From assembly GCF_002812955.1 (NCBI RefSeq), contig NZ_PFXK01000002.1, forward strand, positions 372,001 to 436,000: a stretch of 64,000 nucleotides of DNA. Direction: 5' to 3'. The stretch is from Vibrio sp. HA2012. GTDB lineage: Bacteria > Pseudomonadota > Gammaproteobacteria > Enterobacterales > Vibrionaceae. How positions within the stretch are numbered: the stretch's first letter is position 1; each line of letters begins with the position of its first letter. The position numbers and the translations under genes are program-made. Positions 35,356 to 45,333 of this stretch are shown piece after piece. The notes under the pieces were generated by a model. That model made no database searches and was not told the origin of the DNA. It saw only the letters and a list, made by a program, of their open reading frames with translations.

Positions 35356-35972
35356 TTAACCTGTACCTGTTACGTCACGGAAAAACACAGGGAAAACCAG
35401 CACTTAATGGACACACCGATGTAGGGGTAGATGAAGTGATCCAAAAGCATATGGTTCAGTGTTTACGTAATCAGTATGCGTTTAAGAAGGTTTATACTTC
35501 ACCTATGATACGCTGTAAACGTGTTGCGGAACTCTTGTCTGAGTATGAACCATCTTTAGATATCTGCTGCGATAACCGGCTGCGGGAGCAATCTTTTGGT
35601 CAGTTTGACGGTATTCCGTTTGATGAACTGGCGGAAGAATGGCAGACGCTGGAAGCTTTCTGGGCTGCCCCAGCGGAGAAACATCTTCCTGGGGCAGAAT
35701 CTCTTGAAGCAGGATATTGCAGGGTAACTCAAGCCTGGGAACAGCTTGTACAGACATGCCGGGAGGATACGCTTGTCATTACTCACGGGGGGCCGATCCG
35801 TTATATTCTTGCCTGTGTACTCGGTCTTGACTGGCGAAATCCGCACTGGTACACCGCACTGAATATCGGTAATCAGAGTGTTACCCATATCCGGTTAAAT
35901 CACTATCAAGGCAAAGCGTATCTTAGTGTCAGCTCTATTGGCGTACCGTTAACGGATCCCGCCGGAAATTAG
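35352..35972 (+). CDS. cobC: Alpha-ribazole phosphatase-like histidine phosphatase
   Basis: A 206-residue histidine phosphatase with the catalytic motif LLRHGKTQGK (His9), TSPMIRCKRVAELL, LREQSFGQFDG and the second His in VITHGGPIRY. In cobalamin synthesis CobC removes the phosphate from alpha-ribazole phosphate or adenosylcobalamin phosphate. The call relies on family motifs and on coupling to cobU. Its last 24 bp overlap the 3' end of the convergent pduX gene. Confidence 0.88.
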   Translation: MINLYLLRHGKTQGKPALNGHTDVGVDEVIQKHMVQCLRNQYAFKKVYTSPMIRCKRVAELLSEYEPSLDICCDNRLREQSFGQFDGIPFDELAEEWQTLEAFWAAPAEKHLPGAESLEAGYCRVTQAWEQLVQTCREDTLVITHGGPIRYILACVLGLDWRNPHWYTALNIGNQSVTHIRLNHYQGKAYLSVSSIGVPLTDPAGN

Positions 35973-36812
35973 TTGTTGCTGATGACAACGGAAATAAACA
36001 TGGCCAACCGGTGAGCCTGAAATTTCCCGGATAATCTGCTCAATATCATGTTTGGTGGCGTTGTACAGCAGACCCACCACACTGCCACTGTGAGCAATAT
36101 TAAGTCCGTATAAGCTGTATTTTTCCACCAAATCCAACAGTTCGGTGAAGAAAGGTTTGGGCAAAATAGCCTGACTTTCAATGGCACTGGTTGTAGCGGC
36201 CGCACCTAACAGACTGTTCTCTTGTTTTTGTATTGCCTGTGCCAGCAGATATGCCGCCTTAGAAAGCCGGTCTGCTGACCGGATCAGTGCCGGTCTGCGT
36301 GGAAGAGTGTGATAGGCAGCGGTATCTATTTGTGTATGACTTTCCAGAACAAGGATATCAAGGTTCGCAGGAGTCCCTAATTGCTTGCTGATGGTTCCTT
36401 TGTGATGATCAAACAGGGTCAGAACACTGAACATTGTACTGTCTGTCGGCTCCAGGTGAGCACACAGGGCGGCAATGTCCTGCTCTGTAATATTTGCCCT
36501 AAAATGCCGGTAGGTAGCAGCAATAGTCGCGGCGATGTCTGCTGTACTGCTTGCCATCCCTTTAGCGACCGGAATATCAGACGCATAGTCAATCTTTAAC
36601 CGGGCGGATTCAGTGACAGGGATCTCCAGTGTTTTAAGGGCTAGTTTCAGCGCCTTACGCATCAGCGGCCGCTCTCGGTATGGGAGGGAATTTCCGGTGG
36701 TAACGGATACGGTGCTGAACCAGTTAATCGGGCATGAAACCAGTTTTTCACTGCCGGAAATCCAGCCTTGGATCAATTCCCCACATGAGGCCGGGCAGGT
36801 GGCTTCAGCCAT
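35949..36812 (-). CDS. pduX: L-threonine kinase, GHMP family
   Basis: A 287-residue GHMP-fold kinase that makes L-threonine-O-3-phosphate, the precursor of the aminopropanol linker. The ATP-binding glycine/serine loop is PVAKGMASSTADIAA, the N-terminus is ATCPASCGELIQGWISG, and NIAHSGSVVGLLY is the C-terminal GHMP motif. The start overlaps the cobD end by 8 nt, so CobD, which uses its product, is encoded in the same operon. The 3' end overlaps cobC on the other strand. Confidence 0.9.
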   Translation of the reverse strand: MAEATCPASCGELIQGWISGSEKLVSCPINWFSTVSVTTGNSLPYRERPLMRKALKLALKTLEIPVTESARLKIDYASDIPVAKGMASSTADIAATIAATYRHFRANITEQDIAALCAHLEPTDSTMFSVLTLFDHHKGTISKQLGTPANLDILVLESHTQIDTAAYHTLPRRPALIRSADRLSKAAYLLAQAIQKQENSLLGAAATTSAIESQAILPKPFFTELLDLVEKYSLYGLNIAHSGSVVGLLYNATKHDIEQIIREISGSPVGHVYFRCHQQQLISGGIR

Positions 36813-37884
36813 GAATAAGTACCTGTTTCAGTGCCTGAATAAGATGTTGATTTTCTTTTCTTGATTTAATCGCAATACGGTAAAAACGCTGATCCAAACC
36901 GATATAATTAGCACAACTGCGGATCAATATTCCGTATGGCATTAATAGTGACTGTAAATCCGTATTTTTATTGCAATGTTTGAAAAAGAGGTAGTTTGCC
37001 GCCGGAGGAAAACATACCAGTTCAGAAAACTCCTGCAGAGCTGTCATAAGATACGTCTGCTCGTTTTTGAGCCATGCATAGGTCATCTGTCGGTAATCTG
37101 TATCGTTAAACAACGTCTTTCCAGCGAGCGCAGCCAGAGCATTAATTGTCCAGGGTTCCCTCTGATCGCGGATTGTTTCCAGTAACCGTATGTCTGATGA
37201 GATCAGGTAGCCTAGACGCAAACCGGGCAGGGCATAGAATTTAGTCAGAGAACGCAGGACGTACAGGTGTGAATATCGCCCAAGATAACGGGTTGCGCTC
37301 TGATATTGTGGGATAAAATCCAGAAAAGATTCATCAATAAACAGTTTGATGTCCAGATTCCGGCACTGTTCGATGATCTGCGTCAGCAGATGCGGATCTG
37401 GGAGCAGGCCGGTAGGATTGTTGGGTGTACAGAGAAACAGACAATCAAGGTTTGCCGTCAGTACCGTCAGTAGCCGTTCGGTGAGCTGAAATCCGTCATC
37501 TTCACTGAGCAGGAAGTTTGTGATCTCACAACCGACACGCATAAGTGCGCGGCGGTATTCGGCAAATCCGGGTTCCACCAGCAGTGCTTTTTTCGGCTGT
37601 GCATAGTGTGCCCAGAGAAAAATCAGTTCGGTTGCTCCGTTTCCGGCCAGCACATAGTGCTGCGGGCAGCTGTGGTGTCTGGCGATAGCCTGATGCAACT
37701 GGGTATAGTCGATATCCGGATACTGTTCAAGACAGGACAAATTGTCGACAATCAGTTGCCGTATCTTGTCTGGCATGCCAGCCGGATTGATATTGGCACT
37801 GAAATCGATGACCTGTTCAGGGAGGAGGCCATACTGTTCTGCCATCTGGAGAACATTGCCTCCATGCTGTCCGCTTTTTGCCAT
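36805..37884 (-). CDS. cobD: L-threonine-O-3-phosphate decarboxylase
   Basis: A 359-residue fold-type I PLP enzyme, related to histidinol-phosphate aminotransferase, that decarboxylates threonine phosphate to (R)-1-amino-2-propanol phosphate. The N-terminus MAKSGQHGGNVLQMA is typical of CobD, as are DFSANINPAGMP, LCTPNNPTGLLPD, LFIDESFLDF and the PLP lysine in RSLTKFYALPGLRLGY (Lys215). It is divergent from the cbi operon and leads the cobD-pduX pair. Confidence 0.93.
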   Translation of the reverse strand: MAKSGQHGGNVLQMAEQYGLLPEQVIDFSANINPAGMPDKIRQLIVDNLSCLEQYPDIDYTQLHQAIARHHSCPQHYVLAGNGATELIFLWAHYAQPKKALLVEPGFAEYRRALMRVGCEITNFLLSEDDGFQLTERLLTVLTANLDCLFLCTPNNPTGLLPDPHLLTQIIEQCRNLDIKLFIDESFLDFIPQYQSATRYLGRYSHLYVLRSLTKFYALPGLRLGYLISSDIRLLETIRDQREPWTINALAALAGKTLFNDTDYRQMTYAWLKNEQTYLMTALQEFSELVCFPPAANYLFFKHCNKNTDLQSLLMPYGILIRSCANYIGLDQRFYRIAIKSRKENQHLIQALKQVLIHG

Positions 37885-37995
37885 AACCTGTTGATCCGAG
37901 CTTTAGGAAAGGCTGCAATTTACCACTTTTACAATTCATATCACACATTAACTTGATGATTAATAGGCTTTCCCTATAATGAATCGCTAAATCTG

Positions 37996-38150
37996 TCATT
38001 TCGATGCGATATCCAGTTTAGGATACGGAAGTGAGGTGAAAATCCTCCGCAGCCCCCGCTGCTGTAATGCTGACGACCTGATTTATCCACTGTTGTATAC
38101 GGGAAGGATTCAGGAAGGATGAAGCTAAGCCAGAAGACGAGTCGAAATGA
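37996..38150 (+). promoter_or_regulatory. Cobalamin riboswitch
   Basis: The closing stem is TCATTTCGA (37996-38004) with TCGAAATGA (38142-38150), a perfect 9 bp. Inside are GAGGTGAAAATCCTCCGCAG (38033-38052), CCCCCGCTGCTGTAATG (38053-38069), GGGAAGG (38101-38107) and the B12-box-like AAGCCAGAAGACGAGTC (38127-38143). These are the conserved blocks of the AdoCbl riboswitch in the right order. It lies 95 bp upstream of cbiA and should reduce expression of the cbi operon when cobalamin is plentiful. The gap 38151-38244 presumably contains the expression platform. Confidence 0.92.
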
Positions 38151-38244
38151 TCTCAATACTCCTTCGGTGGGAAGTGAGTGAGGGAAGCTGCCTCTGTATC
38201 TGTTCCGGGGCGGCTACTTTCTGCTTGTTCCCAGTCCGAACCCT

Positions 38245-39621
38245 ATGTGTAAGTGGACTATGCAAGCGATTTTAATTGCGGGGACAAACAGCGGTAGCGG
38301 TAAAACGACTATCACGTTGGGGCTGATCCGAGCCTTAACCCGCCGTGCTTTTCAGGTACAGCCATTCAAAGTCGGGCCGGATTATATCGACACGGCCTGG
38401 CATACTCAGGCAGCCAACGTTCCTTCACACAATCTAGACCCGTTTATGCTGGATGACAATCGTCTGTACGAACTGTTTGTCCGGCAAACTCAGCAGACCG
38501 ATATTGCTGTTATCGAAGGGGTTATGGGGCTCTATGATGGCTATGGTGCCGATCCCTATTATTGCAGCAGTGCCGGTGTAGCCAAAACGCTCAAATGTCC
38601 GGTTATCCTGGTGGTTGACGGAAAGGCAATATCAACTTCAGCCGCCGCTATCGTATCTGGGTTTCAGCAATTTGCTCCGGATAACAATATCGCTGGTGTC
38701 CTGTTCAATCATGTGAATTCAGACCACCACTATCAGCTTCTGAAAAATGCCGTTGAGCAATACTGTCATATTCCGGTTCTGGGGCGGTTACCCAGTTTAC
38801 CGGCTGTTGAGCTGCCATCAAGACATCTTGGACTGATGACCGTTCAGGACTCTGAACTGCGCGTCAGTCACTGGGATTTGCTGGCAGATGCAATGGAAGA
38901 AACGGTTGATTTGGATGCCTTGATCAGACTGGCGCAGATGCCGCCACCAGATATGAGCCTTGAACCCTGTTCATCAGTTTCTTTGCCCGGAGAAGGGTTG
39001 ACGGTTGCGGTTGCAATGGATAAAGCCTTCAACTTTTACTACCAGGCGAATCTGGATCTGCTTTCTGCAAGCGGAGCTCAACTATGTTATTTCAGCCCGT
39101 TGGAGGACAGTGAACTGCCTGTCTGTGACATGGTGTATTTAGGAGGTGGATACCCTGAAATGCATGCAAAAATGCTTTCTGACAATCGTTCAATGCGAGC
39201 TTCAATACTGCGTGCCCATCAGAACAGTGTTGCCATCTATGCTGAATGTGGGGGGCTGATGTACTTAGGAATGCAGCTTACTGACCTTGAGGGGCAGATG
39301 TATCCCATGGTCGGGATACTGGATGGTGAAAGCCGGATGACGGCAAAACTGCAGCGCTTTGGGTACTGTTGTGCTACTGCCATGCAGGATACGTTATTGT
39401 GCAAAACAGGTGTTGCGTTACGGGGTCACGAATTTCACTATTCTGAATTTACTACAAATTTAGCCCCGGTGTTTACCCTGCAGAAGCGACGAGACGGGGA
39501 AATAGTTTCAGAATGGCAGGGCGGGTATCAGGTGGAGAATACCCTTGCCATGTATTTGCATGTTCATTTTGCTCAGTCGCCGGATATGTTGCTGCAATGG
39601 TTCCAGAGGGCTCGCCGGTGA
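38245..39621 (+). CDS. cbiA: Cobyrinate a,c-diamide synthase
   Basis: A 458-residue ATP- and glutamine-dependent amidase that amidates the a and c carboxylates of (cobalt-)cobyrinate. The N-terminal P-loop is GTNSGSGKTTITLGLIRAL, FKVGPDYIDTAWH and VIEGVMGLYDGYG follow, and the C-terminal glutaminase-like domain has AIYAECGGLMYLG (catalytic Cys) and GHEFHYSEF. First gene after the riboswitch. I keep the ATG at 38245; the in-frame ATG at 38260 (MQAILIAG) is a real alternative because neither has a strong SD. Overlaps cbiB by 1 nt. Confidence 0.94.
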   Translation: MCKWTMQAILIAGTNSGSGKTTITLGLIRALTRRAFQVQPFKVGPDYIDTAWHTQAANVPSHNLDPFMLDDNRLYELFVRQTQQTDIAVIEGVMGLYDGYGADPYYCSSAGVAKTLKCPVILVVDGKAISTSAAAIVSGFQQFAPDNNIAGVLFNHVNSDHHYQLLKNAVEQYCHIPVLGRLPSLPAVELPSRHLGLMTVQDSELRVSHWDLLADAMEETVDLDALIRLAQMPPPDMSLEPCSSVSLPGEGLTVAVAMDKAFNFYYQANLDLLSASGAQLCYFSPLEDSELPVCDMVYLGGGYPEMHAKMLSDNRSMRASILRAHQNSVAIYAECGGLMYLGMQLTDLEGQMYPMVGILDGESRMTAKLQRFGYCCATAMQDTLLCKTGVALRGHEFHYSEFTTNLAPVFTLQKRRDGEIVSEWQGGYQVENTLAMYLHVHFAQSPDMLLQWFQRARR

Positions 39622-40571
39622 TGTTGCTACTGACTTATGTTGCTGCATTTATCCTTGATTTACTGATGGGAGATCCGCCGGAGTGGCCGCATCCGGTTCG
39701 CTGGATAGGTTCTGCAATCAGTCGCGGAGAAAAGCTTATTCGTCTTTGCTGTCATCGCCAGACGGCTCTGTATATTGCTGGAGGACTTCTCTGGCTGATA
39801 GTGGTCGGTTTGAGTGCTTTTGTCACATGGACACTGATTAGTGTGTCTTTTTATATCCACTGGGTGTTTGGTTTTGTCGTACAACTTTGGCTGGCAAGTA
39901 CTGTACTGGCGACCCGATGTCTGAAAGATTGTGCTTTTGCGGTGCTGCGACCATTGCAGAAAGGTGATATCAGTGAAGCCCGGAAACAGCTTTCTTATAT
40001 CGTTGGCCGGGATACCAGTGAACTGAATGAAGCGGCGATCACCCGGGCGACAGTAGAAACCGTGGCTGAGAATACTGTGGACGGGGTGATTGCTCCGCTC
40101 CTGTATTTGTTTATCGGCGGCGTTCCGCTGGCAATGGCATATAAAGCGGTTAATACGCTGGATTCTATGCTTGGCTACCGGAATGAACGTTACCGGGAGA
40201 TTGGATTTGTGTCCGCGAGACTGGATGATCTGGCTAATCTTATCCCAGCAAGGTTTTCACTGCTCTTGTTTGCTTTGGCAGCTCTATTGTTACGGAGGAA
40301 TGCTCCGCGCGTATTGAGCGTTGGCTGGCGTGACCGTTACCAGCATAAAAGTCCGAACAGTGGCTGGCCGGAAGCATCTGTTGCCGGAGCGTTAGGGGTT
40401 CGTTTAGGCGGGCCAGGTTTGTATTTTGGTGAACGGGTAGAGAAACCCTGGATTGGTGACGCGATCCGTGAGATCGAACCTCTGGATATCAGTATTGCAA
40501 CGCAGCTTATGTATCTAGCATCAATGTTAGCTCTGGTTGTATTTTCTTTGTGTTACATTGTCACTTTTTGA
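39621..40571 (+). CDS. cbiB: Adenosylcobinamide-phosphate synthase
   Basis: A 316-residue inner-membrane protein with several hydrophobic segments. It attaches aminopropanol phosphate to adenosylcobyric acid. Signatures are DLLMGDPPEWPHPVRWIG, YIVGRDTSELNEAAITRATV, VAENTVDGVIAPLLY and YKAVNTLDSMLGYRNERY. The start at 39621 overlaps the cbiA stop (TGATG). It needs the CobD product made from the divergent operon, and cobyric acid from the missing cbiP step. Confidence 0.95.
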   Translation: MLLLTYVAAFILDLLMGDPPEWPHPVRWIGSAISRGEKLIRLCCHRQTALYIAGGLLWLIVVGLSAFVTWTLISVSFYIHWVFGFVVQLWLASTVLATRCLKDCAFAVLRPLQKGDISEARKQLSYIVGRDTSELNEAAITRATVETVAENTVDGVIAPLLYLFIGGVPLAMAYKAVNTLDSMLGYRNERYREIGFVSARLDDLANLIPARFSLLLFALAALLLRRNAPRVLSVGWRDRYQHKSPNSGWPEASVAGALGVRLGGPGLYFGERVEKPWIGDAIREIEPLDISIATQLMYLASMLALVVFSLCYIVTF

Positions 40572-40578
40572 GATGAGT

Positions 40579-41214
40579 ATGGACTATATACAACAGCCGC
40601 AGCGCATTGAAGCGATGAGTTTTAAGATTATCGATCAGATAATTGCCTCAGAGTATCCGGATTATCGTTTTCAGAATGAGCTTGAGAAGAAAGTAATCAC
40701 ACGGGCAGTGCACACAACCGCTGATTTTGACTGGCTGGAAATCCTAAAATTTTCACCAGCGGTGCTGGATCAACTGCAAGTTCTGATCCGTGAAGGCTGT
40801 ACTTTCTATACTGATACCAGTATGGCACTTTCCGGCATTAATAAGTCACTATTACACCAGTTCAACTGCGATATCCAGTGCTATATTGCCGATCCTATGG
40901 TGGCCGAGCAGGCAAAATCTCAGGCTATTACCCGTTCTATGGCGGCAGTGGATAAAGCATTGGCACGGTCTGGCAGAAAAGTGTTTGTGTTTGGTAATGC
41001 GCCAACGGCTTTATTCCGACTGATGGAGTCTTGTGCTGACGAATACCCGGTAACGATAGGTGTCCCGGTTGGATTTGTTGGTGCTGCAGAGTCAAAACTG
41101 GCGCTGTATGAGAGTAATTTTCCTTATATCACGGCGTTAGGGCGTAAAGGTGGCAGTAATGTTGCTGCAGCCATCGTTAACGCCGTATTGTATTACATGC
41201 GGGAGATACAATGA
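40579..41214 (+). CDS. cbiC: Cobalt-precorrin-8 methylmutase
   Basis: A 211-residue enzyme that moves the C11 methyl group to C12, giving cobyrinic acid. The start [15 protein letters not shown] aligns with Salmonella CbiC (MHYIQQPQ), which decides for the ATG at 40579 over 40573. [14 protein letters not shown] [34 protein letters not shown] and [13 protein letters not shown] are family segments, the first His being the likely catalytic residue. It overlaps cbiD by 4 nt. Confidence 0.95.
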   Translation: MDYIQQPQRIEAMSFKIIDQIIASEYPDYRFQNELEKKVITRAVHTTADFDWLEILKFSPAVLDQLQVLIREGCTFYTDTSMALSGINKSLLHQFNCDIQCYIADPMVAEQAKSQAITRSMAAVDKALARSGRKVFVFGNAPTALFRLMESCADEYPVTIGVPVGFVGAAESKLALYESNFPYITALGRKGGSNVAAAIVNAVLYYMREIQ

Positions 41215-42347
41215 GTCAAGGGACTGAGCCGGATTATGTCTGGCATAGGGGTAAAGCATACCGTAAAGGTTATACGACCGGCTCCTGTGCCACCGCTGCT
41301 GCAAAAGTGGCGGCATTAATGGTCATGCGTCAGCAACTGATCCATCAGACATCAATTGTCACCCCGTCAGGTGTTTCGCTGAATCTGAATATTGAACATG
41401 CATCAATTGATATGAATCAGGCTGTTGCCTCAGTACGTAAAGATGGCGGTGATGATGTGGACGCCACGCACGGGATGTTGATCTTTGCCAGAGTGACGGT
41501 AACTGAAGGCGTTGATATTGACATCTGTGGTGGTGAGGGTATCGGTACGGTAACCCGTAAAGGTGTCGGGCTTCCTGTTGGTGCAGCAGCTATTAATAAA
41601 ACACCACGCCATACCATTCAGCAGGAAATCCGGGAAGCGATAGGCCCGAATAAGGGAGCCATTGTTGAAATATTTGCACCGGAAGGCCGGGAACGGGCTC
41701 TGAATACTTATAACGCCCGCTTGGGTATTGAAGGCGGTATTTCTATTATCGGTACATCCGGGATTGTCACACCCATGTCGGAAGAGAGCTGGAAACGTTC
41801 ACTGGTCATAGAACTGGAACAGAAAAAAGCTCAGGGGCATCAGCAGGTCATTTTGGTTCCGGGTAATCATGGTGAACGGTTTGTCCGGCAGCAGTTGCAT
41901 ATAGAACAAGATATTGTCGTTACCATGAGTAATTTTGTTGGGTATATGCTACAGGAAGCCAACCGGCTTGGTTTCCGGAGAGTTTTGCTGGCAGGTCATA
42001 TCGGCAAACTTATCAAGGTGGCATCCGGTGTATTTCATACCCATTCGCATATTGCCGATGCACGACTGGAAACCTTAATTACTCATCTGGCTTTGCTCAA
42101 CGCCCCTCATTCTCTGCTGCACCAGGTTTACCAGTGTCTGACAACAGAAGAAGCTCTGGAACTCATCGAACAAGCCGGATATCAGCAGGTGTATCAGGTG
42201 ATTGCTACTCAGATTGTTTCTCGTGTTACCGGCATGCTGAAGTATGCCGGGCACTGTATAGAGTGTGATGTTGTGCTGTTTGCCTATGATAATAGTGTGC
42301 TCGGATCCAACCGTCCGGTCGTGGATATTGTGGAGGATTTCCGATGA
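41211..42347 (+). CDS. cbiD: Cobalt-precorrin-5B C1-methyltransferase
   Basis: A 378-residue enzyme of the anaerobic pathway, methylating C1. It contains [63 protein letters not shown] and [14 protein letters not shown], all typical of CbiD. It is part of the coupled run cbiC-cbiD-cbiE with 4-nt overlaps at both ends. Its presence marks the cobalt-early route rather than the oxygen-dependent route. Confidence 0.95.
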   Translation: MSQGTEPDYVWHRGKAYRKGYTTGSCATAAAKVAALMVMRQQLIHQTSIVTPSGVSLNLNIEHASIDMNQAVASVRKDGGDDVDATHGMLIFARVTVTEGVDIDICGGEGIGTVTRKGVGLPVGAAAINKTPRHTIQQEIREAIGPNKGAIVEIFAPEGRERALNTYNARLGIEGGISIIGTSGIVTPMSEESWKRSLVIELEQKKAQGHQQVILVPGNHGERFVRQQLHIEQDIVVTMSNFVGYMLQEANRLGFRRVLLAGHIGKLIKVASGVFHTHSHIADARLETLITHLALLNAPHSLLHQVYQCLTTEEALELIEQAGYQQVYQVIATQIVSRVTGMLKYAGHCIECDVVLFAYDNSVLGSNRPVVDIVEDFR

Positions 42348-42946
42348 TTTATGTGGTTGGCACCGGTCCGGGCGATCCCGCAATGCGGACTCTGGCGGCA
42401 CAATATCTTATTGATCAAGCTGACGTTCTTGCCGGCTGGCCAAGACTGCTGAATCTGTATCCGGATTTTCGCGGAGAGCGGCTGGAACTCTCAGGCTCGA
42501 TGGACAGTATACTGGAATCCTTATCTGCGCATGTATCCAGAAACGTAGTGGTTCTGGCCTCGGGTGATCCCTTGTTGTTTGGTATCGGCAAGCGCATTTG
42601 TGAACATTTTTCTGCGGACGAAAGACAATGTGTACCTGGGATCAGCGCAATACAGATGCTGTTTTCTGAGATTGGACTGGATATGAATGATCTGTACATC
42701 ACCAGTAGCCATGGTAAAACGCCAGACTTTGATTTCCTGTTCGCACACAGAAAAGTTGCATTGGTGACTGACCATAGTATCGGTCCTTATCAACTGGCTC
42801 AGGAAGCACTGAATTATAGCCCTGACTGTACCTTTATTATCGGCGAGAACCTAGGGTATGTGGAGCAGAGGATTTCGATATTGAAGCCAGCGCAGGTACA
42901 GCCTGAATATGACATGAATGTTGTGGTGATTCTCAATGAAAGATAG
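42344..42946 (+). CDS. cbiE: Cobalt-precorrin-7 C5-methyltransferase
   Basis: A 200-residue SAM-dependent tetrapyrrole methylase. The N-terminal GTGPGDPAM loop, [13 protein letters not shown] and [14 protein letters not shown] are the class III methyltransferase motifs. In many bacteria CbiE is fused to CbiT as CobL; here they are separate, overlapping by 11 nt. It methylates C5 while CbiT acts at C15. Confidence 0.94.
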   Translation: MIYVVGTGPGDPAMRTLAAQYLIDQADVLAGWPRLLNLYPDFRGERLELSGSMDSILESLSAHVSRNVVVLASGDPLLFGIGKRICEHFSADERQCVPGISAIQMLFSEIGLDMNDLYITSSHGKTPDFDFLFAHRKVALVTDHSIGPYQLAQEALNYSPDCTFIIGENLGYVEQRISILKPAQVQPEYDMNVVVILNER

Positions 42947-43496
42947 TGTTTTTTTGCGTGCAGAAAAGGTGCCGATGACAAAACGGGAAGTACGGGCTGT
43001 AGTGCTTGAGCGGCTGGAGCTTGAGAAGGCCCGCAGGTTTGCTGATATCGGTGCCGGTACCGGCAGTGTGGCTATTGAGGCGGCTCTGCGTTTTCCGCAA
43101 CTGACCGTGACCGCCGTAGAAAGAACACCCGCTGCAGCGGATATCATGCAGAAAAATATGCAGGAACTGGGTTGTCAGCAGGTAGTCCTGATTCGGGATG
43201 TGGCTCCTTGTACGCTGGAAAGCGGGCTGGATGCCATCTTTATTGGTGGCAGCGGGGGGAATCTGGAAGATATTATCCAGTGGGCACTGGAACGACTGAT
43301 GTATGGTGGGCGGCTGGTCATGACTTTTATTTTGCATGATAACCTGCATGAGGCACTCACGTATCTGCAACACTGTCCGGTGAAGCAACTGGACTGTGTA
43401 CAGTTACTGGCATCATCTATGACACCGCTCGGAAGCAGTTATTATTTCAAGCCAAACAATCCGACATTTATTGTTTCGTGTATTAAGGGGAGTTAA
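42936..43496 (+). CDS. cbiT: Cobalt-precorrin-6B C15-methyltransferase (decarboxylating)
   Basis: A 186-residue Rossmann-type SAM methyltransferase that methylates C15 and removes the C12 acetate carboxyl. The SAM-binding motif ADIGAGTGSVAIEAA lies near residues 36-50, preceded by the CbiT lead VPMTKREVRAVVLERL. IFIGGSGGNLEDII is the family motif IV region. It overlaps cbiE and is followed by cbiF after 3 nt. Confidence 0.94.
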   Translation: MKDSVFLRAEKVPMTKREVRAVVLERLELEKARRFADIGAGTGSVAIEAALRFPQLTVTAVERTPAAADIMQKNMQELGCQQVVLIRDVAPCTLESGLDAIFIGGSGGNLEDIIQWALERLMYGGRLVMTFILHDNLHEALTYLQHCPVKQLDCVQLLASSMTPLGSSYYFKPNNPTFIVSCIKGS

Positions 43497-43499
43497 CCA

Positions 43500-44264
43500 A
43501 TGAACAGTATTGATAAAACGAAAGTGTATTTCGTCGGAGCCGGACCGGGAGATCCTGAGTTGATCACTCTAAAAGGTTATCACCTGCTAAAGCAGGCTGA
43601 TGTTGTTATTTATGCAGGGTCATTGATTAACCATGATTTGCTGAATTACTGCAAAGATGGTGCGGAATGCCATGATAGCGCCCGCCTGAATTTAGGTGAA
43701 ATACTGTCCCTGATGGAAGCCGGAATACGCAGTCATAAGCTGGTTGTGCGTTTGCAGACGGGGGATCTTGCTTTGTACGGTTCAGTACGGGAACAGGGTG
43801 AAGAGCTGGCAAAACGAGGGATCGGCTTTCGCTGTGTGGCCGGGGTGTCATCCTTTCTCGGCGCCGCCGCAGAACTGGGAGCAGAATATACAGTGCCGGA
43901 AGTATCCCAGAGCCTGATTATTACCCGTATGGCCGGGCGAACCCCGACACCGGAACTGGAATCTCTGGAGCGTTTTGCGCAACATCAGACGTCAATGGCG
44001 ATCTTTCTGTCTGTACAAGGTATATCAGAGGTGGCAGAAAGGCTGGTGTCTGGAGGTTACCCGATAAACACACCGGTTTCTGTGGTTTACAAAGCGACAT
44101 GGCCGGACTGTCAGATTATTAAAGGTACGCTGGAAGATATTACCCGGCGGGTTGAGGCGGCAGGAATCTATAAAACGGCTCTGATTCTGGTTGGTCGTTT
44201 TTTGGGCGACGAATACCACTATTCCAGGCTGTATGATGCGGAGTTCAGCCATGAATACCGTTAA
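43500..44264 (+). CDS. cbiF: Cobalt-precorrin-4 C11-methyltransferase
   Basis: A 254-residue class III tetrapyrrole methylase. Motifs are [55 protein letters not shown] and [21 protein letters not shown] lies just upstream of the ATG. Its 3' end overlaps the cbiG start by 14 nt, which fits the sequence of action, as CbiG opens the lactone after this methylation. Confidence 0.95.
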   Translation: MNSIDKTKVYFVGAGPGDPELITLKGYHLLKQADVVIYAGSLINHDLLNYCKDGAECHDSARLNLGEILSLMEAGIRSHKLVVRLQTGDLALYGSVREQGEELAKRGIGFRCVAGVSSFLGAAAELGAEYTVPEVSQSLIITRMAGRTPTPELESLERFAQHQTSMAIFLSVQGISEVAERLVSGGYPINTPVSVVYKATWPDCQIIKGTLEDITRRVEAAGIYKTALILVGRFLGDEYHYSRLYDAEFSHEYR

Positions 44265-45333
44265 GTGTGGATCTATTTCTGTATTTACACTGACTCCCGG
44301 TGGGCAGAAGGTTGCCAATAAGCTGCAGGAGTTTCTCTCTGTCAGTTGTTATTGCGCAGAAAAATATCTACAGGATGGTTTTATCCCGTTCAATGGCAGT
44401 TTTCAGGCCTCGGTGGCAGAAGCTTTTGCTAGGGACAGTGCCATTATTGTGGTTGGTGCATGTGGCATTGCTGTGCGCAGTATTGCTCCTTTGATTGAAG
44501 ATAAATTGTCTGACCCGGCGATCCTGGTTGTGGATGAAAAAGGTGAACATGTGATCAGTCTGCTTTCCGGTCATATTGGCGGAGCCAATGTCCTGACCCG
44601 CTATATTGCGAGTATTATCGGTGCCAGACCAGTGATTACAACAGCGACCGATATTAATGAAAAATGCTGTTTTGATCTGCTTGCTGAGCAGATGAGTGCA
44701 ACGGCCGAAGATTTTCGTTATGCCACAAAAAATATTAATCAGCTATTGGTCAGTGGTGAAAAAGTCGGACTATTGATTGATCCTTGGCTGACAGAGTATA
44801 TCGGATTTGATTTGAGCGGTTTTGATACCCGGGGATTGACATTGGTTACTGAAGATGAGGTTTCAGATCAGGATCTGGCTGCTTTGATTGATGTTTCTCT
44901 GCGGTTACATCGTCCGATATGGCCGGTGCTGAGTCATCAACTGATCCCTAAGCGGATTGTTGCGGGAATTGGTTGTCGCAAAGGGGTTTCGCCGGAAGTT
45001 CTTTCTGTCTTGTTCCGGGAACAGATGGCGTTGCTGAATCTGCACCCTCTGTCTTTGTCGGCGATTGGCAGTATCGATGTTAAGAAGAATGAAACGGCGA
45101 TCCTTGAGCTGGCTTCTGCTCATGATGTGCCATTCAGAGTGTTTACGGCGGAAGAGTTAAGCGAATCTTCTGCTCGCTTTCCTGCCTCTGAATTTGTCCT
45201 GAGAACGATCGGTGTGGGTAGTGTTTCCCAGCCAGCTGCCTGGCTGTTAAGTCATGGCTTTCTGCTGGGGGAAACGGTTAAACAGCAGGGGGTCACTATT
45301 ACCTATGGAGTGGTTAAGTCATGTTATACGTAG
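44251..45333 (+). CDS. cbiG: Cobalt-precorrin-5A hydrolase
   Basis: A 360-residue enzyme that opens the delta-lactone of cobalt-precorrin-5A with release of acetaldehyde. The frame is open from 44191, but [18 protein letters not shown] at 44251 is the family start. The N-terminal half has [19 protein letters not shown] and [20 protein letters not shown], and the C-terminal half has [15 protein letters not shown] and [10 protein letters not shown]. It overlaps cbiF and cbiH at its ends. Confidence 0.94.
   Translation: MNTVKCGSISVFTLTPGGQKVANKLQEFLSVSCYCAEKYLQDGFIPFNGSFQASVAEAFARDSAIIVVGACGIAVRSIAPLIEDKLSDPAILVVDEKGEHVISLLSGHIGGANVLTRYIASIIGARPVITTATDINEKCCFDLLAEQMSATAEDFRYATKNINQLLVSGEKVGLLIDPWLTEYIGFDLSGFDTRGLTLVTEDEVSDQDLAALIDVSLRLHRPIWPVLSHQLIPKRIVAGIGCRKGVSPEVLSVLFREQMALLNLHPLSLSAIGSIDVKKNETAILELASAHDVPFRVFTAEELSESSARFPASEFVLRTIGVGSVSQPAAWLLSHGFLLGETVKQQGVTITYGVVKSCYT

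Noticed and set aside
38151..38244. Second cobalamin riboswitch just before cbiA
   Set aside because: The GGTGGGAAG and GAGTGAGGGAAGCTGCC blocks look reminiscent, but the B12 box and core are absent; this is more likely the expression platform.
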